DNA from: Nitrospinota bacterium
GTDB lineage: Bacteria > Nitrospinota > Nitrospinia > Nitrospinales > JACRGP01
Direction of reading: 5' to 3'
Assembly (NCBI GenBank): GCA_016207065.1
Contig: JACQQK010000127.1
Location: 1-37,042, forward strand
DNA length: 37,042 nt
Shown here: positions 25,692 through 34,694 of the stretch, one piece after another
Layout of the letters: each line of letters opens with the position of its first letter
Position numbering within the stretch: the stretch's first letter is position 1
The notes under the pieces: generated by a model
Databases searched by the model: none
What the model saw: the letters and a program-made list of their open reading frames with translations, nothing else
Told to the model about the DNA's origin: nothing
Position numbers and translations under genes: made by a program

Positions 25692-27968
25692 GTGAACACC
25701 CGCCAAAAACTTTTTATCGCCTTCTGGGCGTTGTTTTTTACAACGTGGCTTGTTTGCCCGTTGTACGCCCAGGAAGGGATGATCATCCGCTCCATAAAAA
25801 TCCAGGGCAATAAGCGGATCGACAACTCGACCATCGGCTATTACATCAAGTCCGAGGTCGGCCAGCCCCTCGCCGGCGCACAGGTCCGGAAAGACATCGA
25901 ACAAATCTACAGCCTGGGACAGTTCAAGGACATCCGGGTGGAGACCAACGAAGCCGGCGGCGGAGTGGAAATCACCTTCATCGTGGAAGAGATCCCCTCC
26001 GTCGGCACGGTCAAGGTGGTGGGCAACGAAAAAGTCGAGACCAAGGACATCCTCGAGAAAATAGCCATCAAGCGCGGCGCCACGTTCAACGAACATCTGG
26101 TCCAGAGCTCGATCGACGAGGTCTCCAGGGTCTATCACGACAAGGGATTCTTTTTCGTGGACGTGAAAGTCGAAAGCGACATCAGCCCGGAAAACCTGGT
26201 CAACGTGGTCATCCGCGTCGTCGAGGGAGGCAAGGTCAGCATCGAGACCATCCGGTTCTCCGGAAACAAGAGCTTCGCCGACAAGGAACTTCGCAAACAG
26301 ATGGAGACCCAGGAAAAAACCTGGTTCGCCTTCCTCGACGAATCCGGGATCTATAAAAAAGACGTGTTGAAGCTCGACCTCCTGCGGGTGGAGGGCTATT
26401 ACCACGACAACGGTTTTTTGCGCGTCCGGGTCCTGGAACCCCAGATCGAGATCAACAAAAAGAAAAAGGAAATCCACATCACCATCCCCGTGGAGGAGGG
26501 CGAGCGGTATAAAATCGCCAAAATTCATATGGCAGGCGACGACACCCTTTCCGCGGAAGAGCTTCGCAAAGCCGTCGCGACCAAGGAAGGCGACACCTAC
26601 AACGAGTCGCAGGTCCGCAACGACGTTCTGGCCGTGACCGAATTGTTTTCCAAAAAAGGCTACGCCTACGCCGACGTCAACCCCACCACGAACGTCAACG
26701 ACAAGCAAAAGACCGTCGACATCAAGATGGAGATCGAAAAGGGCAAGAAGGTCTACGTCGGCGACATCAGCATCGTGGGGAATACCCGGACCCGCGACAA
26801 CGTCGTCCGCCGCGAATTCCGCTTGAAAGAGGGAGACCAGTTCGACAGCGAGAAACTCAAGAGGAGCAAGCAGAGGATCAACAACCTCAACTTCTTCGAG
26901 GACGTGAAGATCGACACCAAGCGGGGGAAGAACCCCGAATTGATCGATATCGCCACGACGGTCACCGAAAAACCGACGGGCTCCGTGACCGTCGGCGCCG
27001 GGTTCAGCTCGGTGGAGAACTTCATTTTCACCGGCTCGATAGCGCAGGACAACCTGTTCGGCAGGGGGCAGAAACTGGCCTTCATGGCCAGCTTGTCGTC
27101 CGTGCGGACCAACTTCAACCTGTCGTTCACCGACCCCCGCCTGTTCGACAGCGAGGTGCTGGGCGGCGTCGACGTGTTCAAGCGCGATTTCAATTTCTTC
27201 AGCTTCCGCTCCGAGAGCGCCGGGAGCGGTTTGCGGTTCGGCAGGAACCTGGGCGAATACGACTGGCTGGGCCTCAACTACCGCTTCGAGGAAGTCGAGG
27301 TTTCCGACGTCGCGCCCGAGGACGTCACCGAATTCCTGAGAAACGAGACCCGCGTCACCAGCCGGATCGGCCCTACCTATGTCCACGACACGCGGGACGA
27401 TTTCCTCAACCCGTCCAGCGGATGGCGCCATGTGGTCCGGTTCGAGATCGCCGGCGGAGCCTTGGGCGGGACCAACTTCCACCGGTCGGGTTACGAGATG
27501 ACCTATTACCGTCCCCTGATCGCGAAACTGGTGGGCATGGTCCACGCCGAGATCAACTACGCCGACGGCTACGGCAACGAGGAACTGCCCATTTTCGAGC
27601 GCTATTTCATGGGCGGCCCCAATACGCTTCGCGGCTACACCATCCGTAACGTCGGCCCCAAGAACAACAAGGACGAACCCATAGGCGGAAACCAATCCGT
27701 CTTGATCAACGTGGAGGCGCAATACCCGTTCACCAAGGCCTTCCGCGGGTTCCTTTTCTACGACCGCGGCAACGTCTACGGGACTGGGCCCATCCTGTCG
27801 GCCACCGCCGATAACTTCGACCCGGGCGTGATGCGCTCCAGCGTCGGCGCGGGAATCCGTTTCGTCAGCCCCTTCGGCCCGATCGGCGTATCTTACGGAA
27901 TCAAGCTTGACCAGCGCGACGGCGAAAAACCCGGCGAGTTCCACTTCTCCGCCGGAAGCGCGTTCTAG
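25692..27968 (+). CDS. bamA: Outer membrane protein assembly factor BamA
   Basis: BamA is the core of the machine that folds beta-barrel proteins into the outer membrane. The frame opens with GTG at 25692, and the product has a signal peptide ending in PLYA before QEGM (about residue 26). Five POTRA domains follow (about 29-420), starting with IIRSIKIQGNKRIDNSTIGYY and ending with VYVGDISIVGNTRTRDNVVR. The Omp85 barrel fills 430-758, with the conserved loop-6 motif in GGPNTLRGYT and a terminal phenylalanine (SAGSAF), as expected for a barrel's last strand. The 758-residue length is normal. It heads a tight operon with skp, fabZ, lpxA and further lipid A genes, linking protein and lipid supply to the outer membrane. 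The ribosome site is weak. Confidence 0.96.
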   Translation: MNTRQKLFIAFWALFFTTWLVCPLYAQEGMIIRSIKIQGNKRIDNSTIGYYIKSEVGQPLAGAQVRKDIEQIYSLGQFKDIRVETNEAGGGVEITFIVEEIPSVGTVKVVGNEKVETKDILEKIAIKRGATFNEHLVQSSIDEVSRVYHDKGFFFVDVKVESDISPENLVNVVIRVVEGGKVSIETIRFSGNKSFADKELRKQMETQEKTWFAFLDESGIYKKDVLKLDLLRVEGYYHDNGFLRVRVLEPQIEINKKKKEIHITIPVEEGERYKIAKIHMAGDDTLSAEELRKAVATKEGDTYNESQVRNDVLAVTELFSKKGYAYADVNPTTNVNDKQKTVDIKMEIEKGKKVYVGDISIVGNTRTRDNVVRREFRLKEGDQFDSEKLKRSKQRINNLNFFEDVKIDTKRGKNPELIDIATTVTEKPTGSVTVGAGFSSVENFIFTGSIAQDNLFGRGQKLAFMASLSSVRTNFNLSFTDPRLFDSEVLGGVDVFKRDFNFFSFRSESAGSGLRFGRNLGEYDWLGLNYRFEEVEVSDVAPEDVTEFLRNETRVTSRIGPTYVHDTRDDFLNPSSGWRHVVRFEIAGGALGGTNFHRSGYEMTYYRPLIAKLVGMVHAEINYADGYGNEELPIFERYFMGGPNTLRGYTIRNVGPKNNKDEPIGGNQSVLINVEAQYPFTKAFRGFLFYDRGNVYGTGPILSATADNFDPGVMRSSVGAGIRFVSPFGPIGVSYGIKLDQRDGEKPGEFHFSAGSAF

Positions 27969-28005
27969 CCGCCATAAAACCCAACTTCTTGAAAGGAACC
28001 GGCCC

Positions 28006-28554
28006 ATGGTTGTGAAGAAAATCGATCCCATCCGAACATCCCTCTTGCGATCGCTTTTCGCGGGTTTGGTTTTGGCCTTGAGTCTTCCCGCGTCCCTCGC
28101 CTTCGGCCAGGACGCCAAGATCGGATTTGTCGACCTGCAAAAAGCCGTCTCCGGGACCAAGGAGTGGAAAAAGGAGTTCGCCACCTTCAAAACCGACTTC
28201 CAAAAAGAAAAGTCGGTGATCGCCGAAAAAGAGAAATCCATCCGCCAGGAACTGGAAGACCTCAACAAACAGGGTTTCGTGCTTAGCCCCGACTTGAAAA
28301 AGAAAAAAGAAGAAGGCTTCATGAAAGACAAGCGCGAGTTCGAACGCTACGTTCAGGACCGCAACGAGGAATACAACCGGAAGGAAAAACAGATCACCGA
28401 CAATCTCCTGCAAAAAATGATCAAGGTCGTCCAGGCCATGGGCAAGGAGAAAAAATACACCATGATCCTCGAGAGAAGCGCCGTGTTCTATTTTTCTCCC
28501 GACGACGATTTGACGGACCTGGCCATCAAGGCCTATGACAAGGCCAACCCCTGA
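28006..28554 (+). CDS. skp: OmpH/Skp-family periplasmic chaperone
   Basis: Skp holds unfolded outer-membrane proteins in the periplasm and delivers them to BamA. The start at 28006 is set by AAGGA eight bases upstream and a signal peptide ending SLAFG before QDAK. The longer frame from 27907 overlaps bamA and has no support. The mature part starts KIGFVDLQKAVSGTKEWKKE, the family opening in which a first strand leads into a long helix. It continues as a highly charged Lys/Glu-rich coiled coil (about 60-145) and closes with YTMILERSAVFYFSPDDDLTD, the returning strands. The 182-residue length fits. It lies 37 bases after bamA. Confidence 0.93.
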   Translation: MVVKKIDPIRTSLLRSLFAGLVLALSLPASLAFGQDAKIGFVDLQKAVSGTKEWKKEFATFKTDFQKEKSVIAEKEKSIRQELEDLNKQGFVLSPDLKKKKEEGFMKDKREFERYVQDRNEEYNRKEKQITDNLLQKMIKVVQAMGKEKKYTMILERSAVFYFSPDDDLTDLAIKAYDKANP

Positions 28555-28617
28555 CGCGCCGTCGCCCCGTCTCTTCGCCCTCCTTTTCGTTTTCGGACAG
28601 GAAAGGAATGCAACGCC

Positions 28618-29076
28618 ATGATGGACATCAAGGAAATCAAAAGAATTCTCCCGCACCGCTACCCGTTCCTGATGGTGGACCGCATCATCGAATGCGACAA
28701 CGAGTCCCGGATCGTGGGCGTCAAATGCATCACCGTGAACGAGCCTTTTTTTCAAGGGCATTTTCCCGAATATCCCGTTCTGCCGGGCGTTTTGATCATC
28801 GAGGCCATGGGCCAGGTGGGTTGTATCCTGGGAATGAAAATCCTGAAAAAAGAGGGCCATCCGCTGATCTATTTCACCGGCATCGAAGAGGCCAGATTTC
28901 GGAGGCCCGTGGTCCCCGGAGACCTGCTCCGCCTGGAACTCACGAAGATCAAACAGCGCGGCGACTTGTTCAAGTTCCAAGGCAACGCTTTCGTGGGAGA
29001 TCAACTGGCCGCCGAGGCGGTTTTGCAGGCGATCATGGGCAGGACGGAAAAAGCGGAGACGGCAAGTCCCGAATGA
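28618..29076 (+). CDS. fabZ: 3-hydroxyacyl-ACP dehydratase FabZ
   Basis: FabZ dehydrates beta-hydroxyacyl-ACP in fatty-acid elongation and so competes with LpxA for hydroxyacyl-ACP. The 152 residues form one hot-dog fold. The sequence ILPHRYPFLMVDRI and the active-site run GHFPEYPVLPGVLIIEAMGQ are present, with catalytic H48 and E62 at the same spacing as in E. coli. It follows skp directly. In the E. coli order lpxD stands between skp and fabZ; it is missing here. The start has AAAGGA upstream, and a second in-frame ATG follows at once. Confidence 0.96.
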   Translation: MMDIKEIKRILPHRYPFLMVDRIIECDNESRIVGVKCITVNEPFFQGHFPEYPVLPGVLIIEAMGQVGCILGMKILKKEGHPLIYFTGIEEARFRRPVVPGDLLRLELTKIKQRGDLFKFQGNAFVGDQLAAEAVLQAIMGRTEKAETASPE

Positions 29077-29234
29077 CTTTACCCCGGACGGCCGTCAAAA
29101 CGTCCGGACGAAAACGAGCGCATAAAAAGTTTCGCGACAACGACTTGAAATAGCCCAGGGTCTTTAAACCCTGGCAATTCGAACCTGATCCGCCCCACAC
29201 GCCTTCCACGCATGAGGATTTTCCAGAATACACG

Positions 29235-30071
29235 ATGGGGCTCATGGCATTGCGGCCTTTGGCATCGAACATCCACAGCACGGCGATAGTCCACCCAAGC
29301 GCGGTCCTCGGAGACGGCGTTTCCATAGGCCCCAACTCCATCGTTGGCGCCAACGTCCGCATCGGAGACTCCACCGAGATCGGCGCCAACGCGCTGATCG
29401 AGGCGGGCGTTACCATAGGCGGTAATTGCCGGATCTTTCACGGCGCGGCCATCGGCGGTCCGCCGCAGATATCCAATTTCAAGGACGTCCCCTCGTCGGT
29501 CGAGATCGGCGACGGTTGCGTGATCCGCGAGTACGTCACCATCCACCGGGGAGGAAAGGAAAACAGCGTCACGCGCCTCGGCAGAAACTGCATGTTGATG
29601 GCCTATTCCCACGCGGGACACGACTGCGAAGTCGGCGACAACGCGACCGTCGTGAACTGCACGGGGTTGGCCGGACACGTGACCGTCGGCGAACACGCGT
29701 TCATTTCCGGGTTCGTCGGCGTACACCAGTTCGTGCGGGTCGGCAAGCACGCCATGGTGGGCGGAGGGATGATCGTCAGGCAGGACGTCCTGCCTTACAG
29801 CATGGTCGGCGGACCGCCCCCCAGGTTGGTCGGTCTCAATTCCGTCGGACTGCGCCGGCGCGGTTTTTCGCCCGAGGTCCGCGCCGCCCTGAAACGCGCC
29901 TTCAAACTGCTCCGCAGGGCCGAATTGAACACCGCCCAAGCCGTCGAGAAAATCGAAAGCGAAATTGAAATGGCGGAGGAAATCGGATATCTTGTTCAGT
30001 TCATCAACGATTCCTCCCGCGGCATAACCAAGGGCATAATCAAAGGAAATTCCAATCATGAGTCCGATTAA
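29235..30071 (+). CDS. lpxA: UDP-N-acetylglucosamine O-acyltransferase LpxA
   Basis: LpxA puts the first 3-hydroxyacyl chain on the UDP-sugar and begins lipid A synthesis. The 278-residue protein has the left-handed beta helix built from hexapeptide repeats (IHSTAIVHPSAVLGDGVSIG and onward, to about residue 195), then a helical C-terminal domain (FSPEVRAALKRAFKLLRRAE). The catalytic histidine lies in YSHAGHDC (H129, like E. coli H125). HQFVRVGKHAMVGGG and the QDVLPY element are typical. Start 29235 or the in-frame ATG at 29244 are both possible. The gene overlaps the next by 14 bases, which implies coupled translation. The neighbouring dehydrogenase raises the question of whether this LpxA uses a 3-amino sugar donor. 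Confidence 0.95.
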   Translation: MGLMALRPLASNIHSTAIVHPSAVLGDGVSIGPNSIVGANVRIGDSTEIGANALIEAGVTIGGNCRIFHGAAIGGPPQISNFKDVPSSVEIGDGCVIREYVTIHRGGKENSVTRLGRNCMLMAYSHAGHDCEVGDNATVVNCTGLAGHVTVGEHAFISGFVGVHQFVRVGKHAMVGGGMIVRQDVLPYSMVGGPPPRLVGLNSVGLRRRGFSPEVRAALKRAFKLLRRAELNTAQAVEKIESEIEMAEEIGYLVQFINDSSRGITKGIIKGNSNHESD

Positions 30072-31038
30072 AACGGGCGTCGTCGGCGTCGGGAAAATGG
30101 GCGAATACCATGTCGGGGTCTTGTCCGAATTGCCGGAAGCGGAACTCGTCGGCATAGCCGATATCGACGAGACTCGCGCCGAGTCGATCGGGAAAAAATA
30201 CGGCATCCCTCATTACGCCCGATGCGCGGACATGATCGGCCGCGTGGACGCCATCGTCATCGCCGTCCCCACTTCCTCGCACTATTCCGTGGCGAAAGAG
30301 TTCCTGGCCGCGGGAGTCCACGTCCTGCTGGAGAAACCCTGCGCCAACACGTTACAGGACGCGCGCGAGCTTTTCGACCTGGCCGGCAAAAAACGGCTCA
30401 CGCTCCACGTCGGCCACATCGAACGCTTTAACGGCGCCGTCCAGGAACTGCACAAACTGGTGACGGACCCTCTCTTCGTCGAGTGCAAGAGGACGAGCCC
30501 CTACTCGGACCGGATCAAGGACGACGGCGTCGTGATGGACGTGATGATCCACGATATCGATATCGTCCTGAACCTCATCCAATCGAAAGTGTCCGCCGTC
30601 AACGTCATGGGAATTTCCGTGTTTTCCGGCAAGGACGACATCGTGAACGCCCAGATCGAGTTCGAGAACCGTTGCGTCGCCAACCTGGTCGCCAGCCGGG
30701 CTTCGCAGAACAAGGAGCGGACGCTCTCGGTCACGCAAAAAGACTCTTTCGTCCTCTTGGACTATACGGAGCAGGAAATCTTCGTCCACCGCCAGTCCTC
30801 GTCGGAAAACGTCATGCGCAAGGGGTTTCTCCGCTACAAGCAGGAATCCCTGGTGGAGCGGATATTCGTCCACAAGGACAACCCCTTGAAGCTGGAACTC
30901 AAGCATTTTCTGGATTGCGCCGGAAACGGGAGCCCGCGCAAAGTGGCCGCGGAGAAGGAACTCTATTCCCTGGAAATCGCCCTGGATATTCTGAAGCAAT
31001 TCGACGACCGGAAGACCCGCGGTGCGCGGGACGCCTAG
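30058..31038 (+). CDS. Gfo/Idh/MocA-family dehydrogenase (GnnA-like candidate)
   Basis: The 326-residue protein has an NAD(P)-binding Rossmann fold at the start (GVVGVGKMGEYH, then ELVGIADID) and the family's EKP motif at 92-94 (LLEKPCA), whose lysine takes part in catalysis. HIERFN and DVMIHDIDIVLNL, with the second active-site histidine, follow. The gene overlaps lpxA by 14 bases and precedes lpxI. In Acidithiobacillus and Leptospira a member of this family, GnnA, oxidises C3 of UDP-GlcNAc, and the aminotransferase GnnB then makes the 3-amino sugar used for amide-linked lipid A. The position suggests that role, but no gnnB is in the window, so it is an inference. It may act on another sugar nucleotide. 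Confidence 0.85.
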   Translation: MSPIKTGVVGVGKMGEYHVGVLSELPEAELVGIADIDETRAESIGKKYGIPHYARCADMIGRVDAIVIAVPTSSHYSVAKEFLAAGVHVLLEKPCANTLQDARELFDLAGKKRLTLHVGHIERFNGAVQELHKLVTDPLFVECKRTSPYSDRIKDDGVVMDVMIHDIDIVLNLIQSKVSAVNVMGISVFSGKDDIVNAQIEFENRCVANLVASRASQNKERTLSVTQKDSFVLLDYTEQEIFVHRQSSSENVMRKGFLRYKQESLVERIFVHKDNPLKLELKHFLDCAGNGSPRKVAAEKELYSLEIALDILKQFDDRKTRGARDA

Positions 31039-31089
31039 GCAGTACCCCGGAAATCGCGCCAAGGCCCGGTCCGCGACCGGAACGCGACC

Positions 31090-31905
31090 ATGAACGAAAC
31101 TTCGCCCAAGCGCATCGGCCTCCTCGCGGGCTCGGGAGACATTCCCGTCTACTTCGCCCGCCAGGCCCGCGACAAGGGGATCAAGCTGGTCTCCATCGCT
31201 TTTTCCGACGACATCGACGCGCGCCTGGCCCCCTACGCGGAAAAAAATTATTCCATCCCGATCGGCCGCGCCGGGAAAATCTACCAGACCTTGAAGGACG
31301 AAAACGTCGCCGACCTCATCATCCTGGGAAAGGTGGAAAAGGACCTGATCTTCAAGCTCCAGCTATTCGACTTCCAGGCGCTGAAGTTCCTTGCCCGCTT
31401 GAAGAACAAGGAAGACAAAACCGTGATGACCGGCATCATTCAAACCCTGGAAAACGACGGTTTCAAGGTCCTGGACCAAAGAGAGTGCATGAGGGAAATA
31501 TTTCCCGGCGAGGGGCTGTTGACCCGCAACCGTCCGTCCCCCGCGGAGATGGAGGACATCGGGTTCGGGATTCCCCTGGCCCGGAAAATGGCCGACCTGG
31601 AAATCGGGCAGACCCTCGTCGTAAAAAACAAGACCGTGATCGCGGTGGAAGCCATCGAGGGAACGGACCGCGCGCTGGAACGGGGATGCACGCTGGCCAG
31701 GGACCGGGCAGTCGCCATCAAAGTCAGCAGAACGGAACAGGACTTCCGCTACGACTGCCCTGGCGTCGGTCCGGAAACGGTCCGTACGCTCGTCCGGGGC
31801 CGCGCGTCGGTCCTGGCCCTGGAGGCCGGGCGCATCATGCTGATCGACCAGGCCGAAACGGTCCGGCTTGCCGACGCGGCGGGGTTGTCCATCATATGTG
31901 TCTAA
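31090..31905 (+). CDS. lpxI: UDP-2,3-diacylglucosamine pyrophosphatase LpxI
   Basis: LpxI hydrolyses UDP-2,3-diacylglucosamine to lipid X, the step done by LpxH in E. coli. The 271-residue length fits. The first domain opens with IGLLAGSGDIPVYFARQARDKG. The second (DUF1009) domain has DIGFGIPLARKMADLEIGQT, VEAIEGTDRALERG and QDFRYDCPGVGPETV, which match the family's active-site region. It lies between the dehydrogenase and lpxB, exactly where the LpxI product is needed. LpxH and LpxI are unrelated, and LpxI is typical of alphaproteobacteria and several other diderm phyla. Confidence 0.94.
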   Translation: MNETSPKRIGLLAGSGDIPVYFARQARDKGIKLVSIAFSDDIDARLAPYAEKNYSIPIGRAGKIYQTLKDENVADLIILGKVEKDLIFKLQLFDFQALKFLARLKNKEDKTVMTGIIQTLENDGFKVLDQRECMREIFPGEGLLTRNRPSPAEMEDIGFGIPLARKMADLEIGQTLVVKNKTVIAVEAIEGTDRALERGCTLARDRAVAIKVSRTEQDFRYDCPGVGPETVRTLVRGRASVLALEAGRIMLIDQAETVRLADAAGLSIICV

Positions 31906-31921
31906 AGGCGCCGCCGAGACC

Positions 31922-33097
31922 ATGAGTTCCGGACCTTACAGGATTTTCATCAGCGCGGGCGAGGAGTCCGGCGACTTGCAGGGGGCCAGCCTGGTCGCGT
32001 CCCTCATGGAAATGCGGCCGGACTTTCAAATTTCCGGCCTGGGCGGCAAAAAAATGCGCCAGGCGGGCGCGCGTACGCTGTTCGATATCGACCACCGCAT
32101 GGGAGGGATCGGTTTCTTCGAATCCCTGGGAAACTTTCGCCATCACTGGCAAATCTACAGGGCCCTGAGCAAGGAAATCCTGAGCGGCAAATACCAGGCC
32201 GCCATCCTGGTCCACTACCCTTTGTTCAATCTGCTCCTGGCGAAAATCTGCAGAAAAGCCAACCTGCCGACGTTCTTCTTCATCAGCCCGCAGGTTTGGG
32301 CCTGGCGGAAGGGACGCGTCAAGAAGATCCGCCGGCTGATAAATAAAATGTTCGTGATCCTGCCCTTCGAGGAGCAAATCTACCGGGATGCGGGGGTGGA
32401 CGTCGAGTTCGTCGGGCACCCGTTCGTCGAGTTGGTGCGTCCCGCGCTTACGACCGAGGAGGCTTTCCGCGAATTCGGGCTCGCGCCGGGGACCAAAACG
32501 GTGGGCCTCCTGCCGGGGAGCCGGATCAGCGAAATCGACCGCCTCCTCGACACCATGGTCCGCGCCGCCGCCCTGATCCGGAAAGGACTGCGCGACTGCC
32601 AGTTCCTACTCCCCATCGCCGACTCGATCGACCCCGGATACATCCGGGAGAAACTGAAAAACAGCCCGGTGGCGGTCCAGTGCGTCGCGGGAAAAACCTA
32701 CGACGCGATGAATTGTTGCGATTACCTCGTCGTCGCATCGGGTTCGGCGACGCTCGAAGCCGGTCTGCTGGGCCGCCCCATGGTGATCGTGTACAAACTC
32801 CGTCCGCTCACCTTCTGGATGGGCCGCTGGTTTGTCCGCGTGAAAAATTTCGGCCTGATCAACATCGTCGCGGGAGAAGAAGTCGTGCCGGAACTGCTCC
32901 AGGGAGAAGCGACCGCGGAGCGCATAGCCCAGGAAGCCCTAAGCGTCCTCGGAGACCCGGCGCGTAGCCAGGCGATCCGCTCCCGCCTGCTCCGGGTCCG
33001 CGAATCCCTTGGGGAACCGGGCGTGGCCCGCAGAATAGCCAAAAGCATTCTAGCCTATCTGAAAATCAGCCCCACCCATGAAAAAATTTCTATTTAA
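31922..33097 (+). CDS. lpxB: Lipid-A-disaccharide synthase
   Basis: LpxB joins lipid X to UDP-diacylglucosamine, forming the lipid A disaccharide at the inner face of the membrane. The start at 31922 gives 391 residues and the standard opening YRIFISAGEESGDLQGASL (GEASGDLHGA in most homologues, so here Ala and His are changed). Further marks are SPQVWAWRKGRVKKIRR and VVASGSATLEAGLLGRPMVI, the donor-binding end of this glycosyltransferase family 19 fold. A longer frame from 31868 overlaps lpxI and is not needed. The gap after lpxI is 16 bases. It overlaps the next gene by 20 bases, so translation is likely coupled. Confidence 0.95.
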   Translation: MSSGPYRIFISAGEESGDLQGASLVASLMEMRPDFQISGLGGKKMRQAGARTLFDIDHRMGGIGFFESLGNFRHHWQIYRALSKEILSGKYQAAILVHYPLFNLLLAKICRKANLPTFFFISPQVWAWRKGRVKKIRRLINKMFVILPFEEQIYRDAGVDVEFVGHPFVELVRPALTTEEAFREFGLAPGTKTVGLLPGSRISEIDRLLDTMVRAAALIRKGLRDCQFLLPIADSIDPGYIREKLKNSPVAVQCVAGKTYDAMNCCDYLVVASGSATLEAGLLGRPMVIVYKLRPLTFWMGRWFVRVKNFGLINIVAGEEVVPELLQGEATAERIAQEALSVLGDPARSQAIRSRLLRVRESLGEPGVARRIAKSILAYLKISPTHEKISI

Positions 33098-33725
33098 TTA
33101 CGTCCTGCCCTACCTTCTTTACGGCGTCGTCCAACTCCTGTGCCGGACCCTGCGCGAAAAGAATTTGAACCCGGAAGGGGAAAATTATTTTCAAGACCTT
33201 CCCGGGAAATACATCCTCACCTTGTGGCACGGCAGGATCTTTTACCTGTTCTACCACTACCGGTCGCGGCCCGATTATTACCTTCTCGTCAGCCCCAGCG
33301 CGGACGGCGACCTGCTGGCGCGCCTGGCCCGTCTCATGGGTTATTCCGTGATCCGCGGCTCGACCTTCAAGCAGGCCAAGGCCGGGGCCCGCTCCCTGAT
33401 CAAGGTACTGCGCAACGAGGGAAGAATCATCGTCGTCGCCGACGGTTCCCGCGGCCCGCGTTGCCAGGCCCAACCCGGTTGCATCCAACTGGCCCGCGCC
33501 ACCGGCGCCCCGGTGATCCCCATGACCTACGACGCCGAACGGAAAATCGAGTTTAACAGTTGGGACCGGTTTGCCCTGCCCCTGCCCTTCTCCCGTTGCC
33601 AACTCAACTTTGGAAAACCCATCCATGTTCCCCGCGAAGCCGGCGACGACGCCGTCCAGACCAAACGCCGGGAAATGGAGGATTCGCTCAACCGCCTCAC
33701 CGCCGAGGCGGGAAAGTTTTCCTAG
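33078..33725 (+). CDS. DUF374-type lysophospholipid acyltransferase family protein
   Basis: The 215-residue protein fits the DUF374 branch of the LPLAT superfamily. It has an N-terminal hydrophobic stretch (about 4-24), then ILTLWHGRIFYLFYHYRSRP with the histidine of the catalytic block, LVSPSADGDLLARLARLMGY, VIRGS, and VADGSRGPRCQAQPGCIQLA, which matches the family's DGPRGP element with Ser in place of Pro. These enzymes sit at the inner membrane and move acyl chains to lipid acceptors. Its place at the end of the lipid A operon, overlapping lpxB, suggests a secondary acyltransferase acting on a lipid A precursor, but the acceptor has not been shown. LpxL/LpxM-type enzymes belong to a different branch. 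Confidence 0.85.
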   Translation: MKKFLFNYVLPYLLYGVVQLLCRTLREKNLNPEGENYFQDLPGKYILTLWHGRIFYLFYHYRSRPDYYLLVSPSADGDLLARLARLMGYSVIRGSTFKQAKAGARSLIKVLRNEGRIIVVADGSRGPRCQAQPGCIQLARATGAPVIPMTYDAERKIEFNSWDRFALPLPFSRCQLNFGKPIHVPREAGDDAVQTKRREMEDSLNRLTAEAGKFS

Positions 33726-34508
<783 letters not shown>

Positions 34509-34544
34509 GCGGAAACGCGTCCCGTCGTTTTACGCTCCCCACAT

Positions 34545-34573
34545 CCGATTCCGCGGACGCGGCGCGGAATCGG
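34545..34573. repeat. Perfect 11-bp hairpin between glnB and glnA
   Basis: CCGATTCCGCG (34545-34555) and CGCGGAATCGG (34563-34573) pair fully round a seven-base loop. No T-run follows, so it is not a typical terminator. It may protect the end of a glnB message or act with the next hairpin. Confidence 0.65.
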
Positions 34574-34615
34574 AACTACCCCGGGAACTCATTACCCGAT
34601 CGATGTATTTAAAAT

Positions 34616-34662
34616 CCCCGACTTCCTGAAAGATGGAAGGCCGGGGAAACTTTATTTTTTTT
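34616..34662 (+). terminator. Terminator or attenuator in the glnA leader
   Basis: CCCCG-A-CTTCC (34616-34626) pairs with GGAAG-GC-CGGGG (34635-34646) across a small bulge, followed by AAACTTTATTTTTTTT. It has the form of a rho-independent terminator and lies about 30 bases before the glnA start. Either glnB ends here and glnA has its own promoter, or read-through is controlled. No glutamine riboswitch consensus was recognised. Confidence 0.7.
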
Positions 34663-34694
34663 CAACCCAACATTTTTTTGGAGGAAGTCATTCG

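Noticed and set aside
25545-28331. Long minus-strand frame of 928 codons
   Set aside because: It lies opposite bamA and skp, which are certain; its product is a Val/Asp/Gly/His-rich mirror of their codons with no domain.
34509-34694. Known glutamine riboswitch (glnA motif)
   Set aside because: Hairpins are present, but I could not match the conserved core of that motif; kept only as a possible attenuator.
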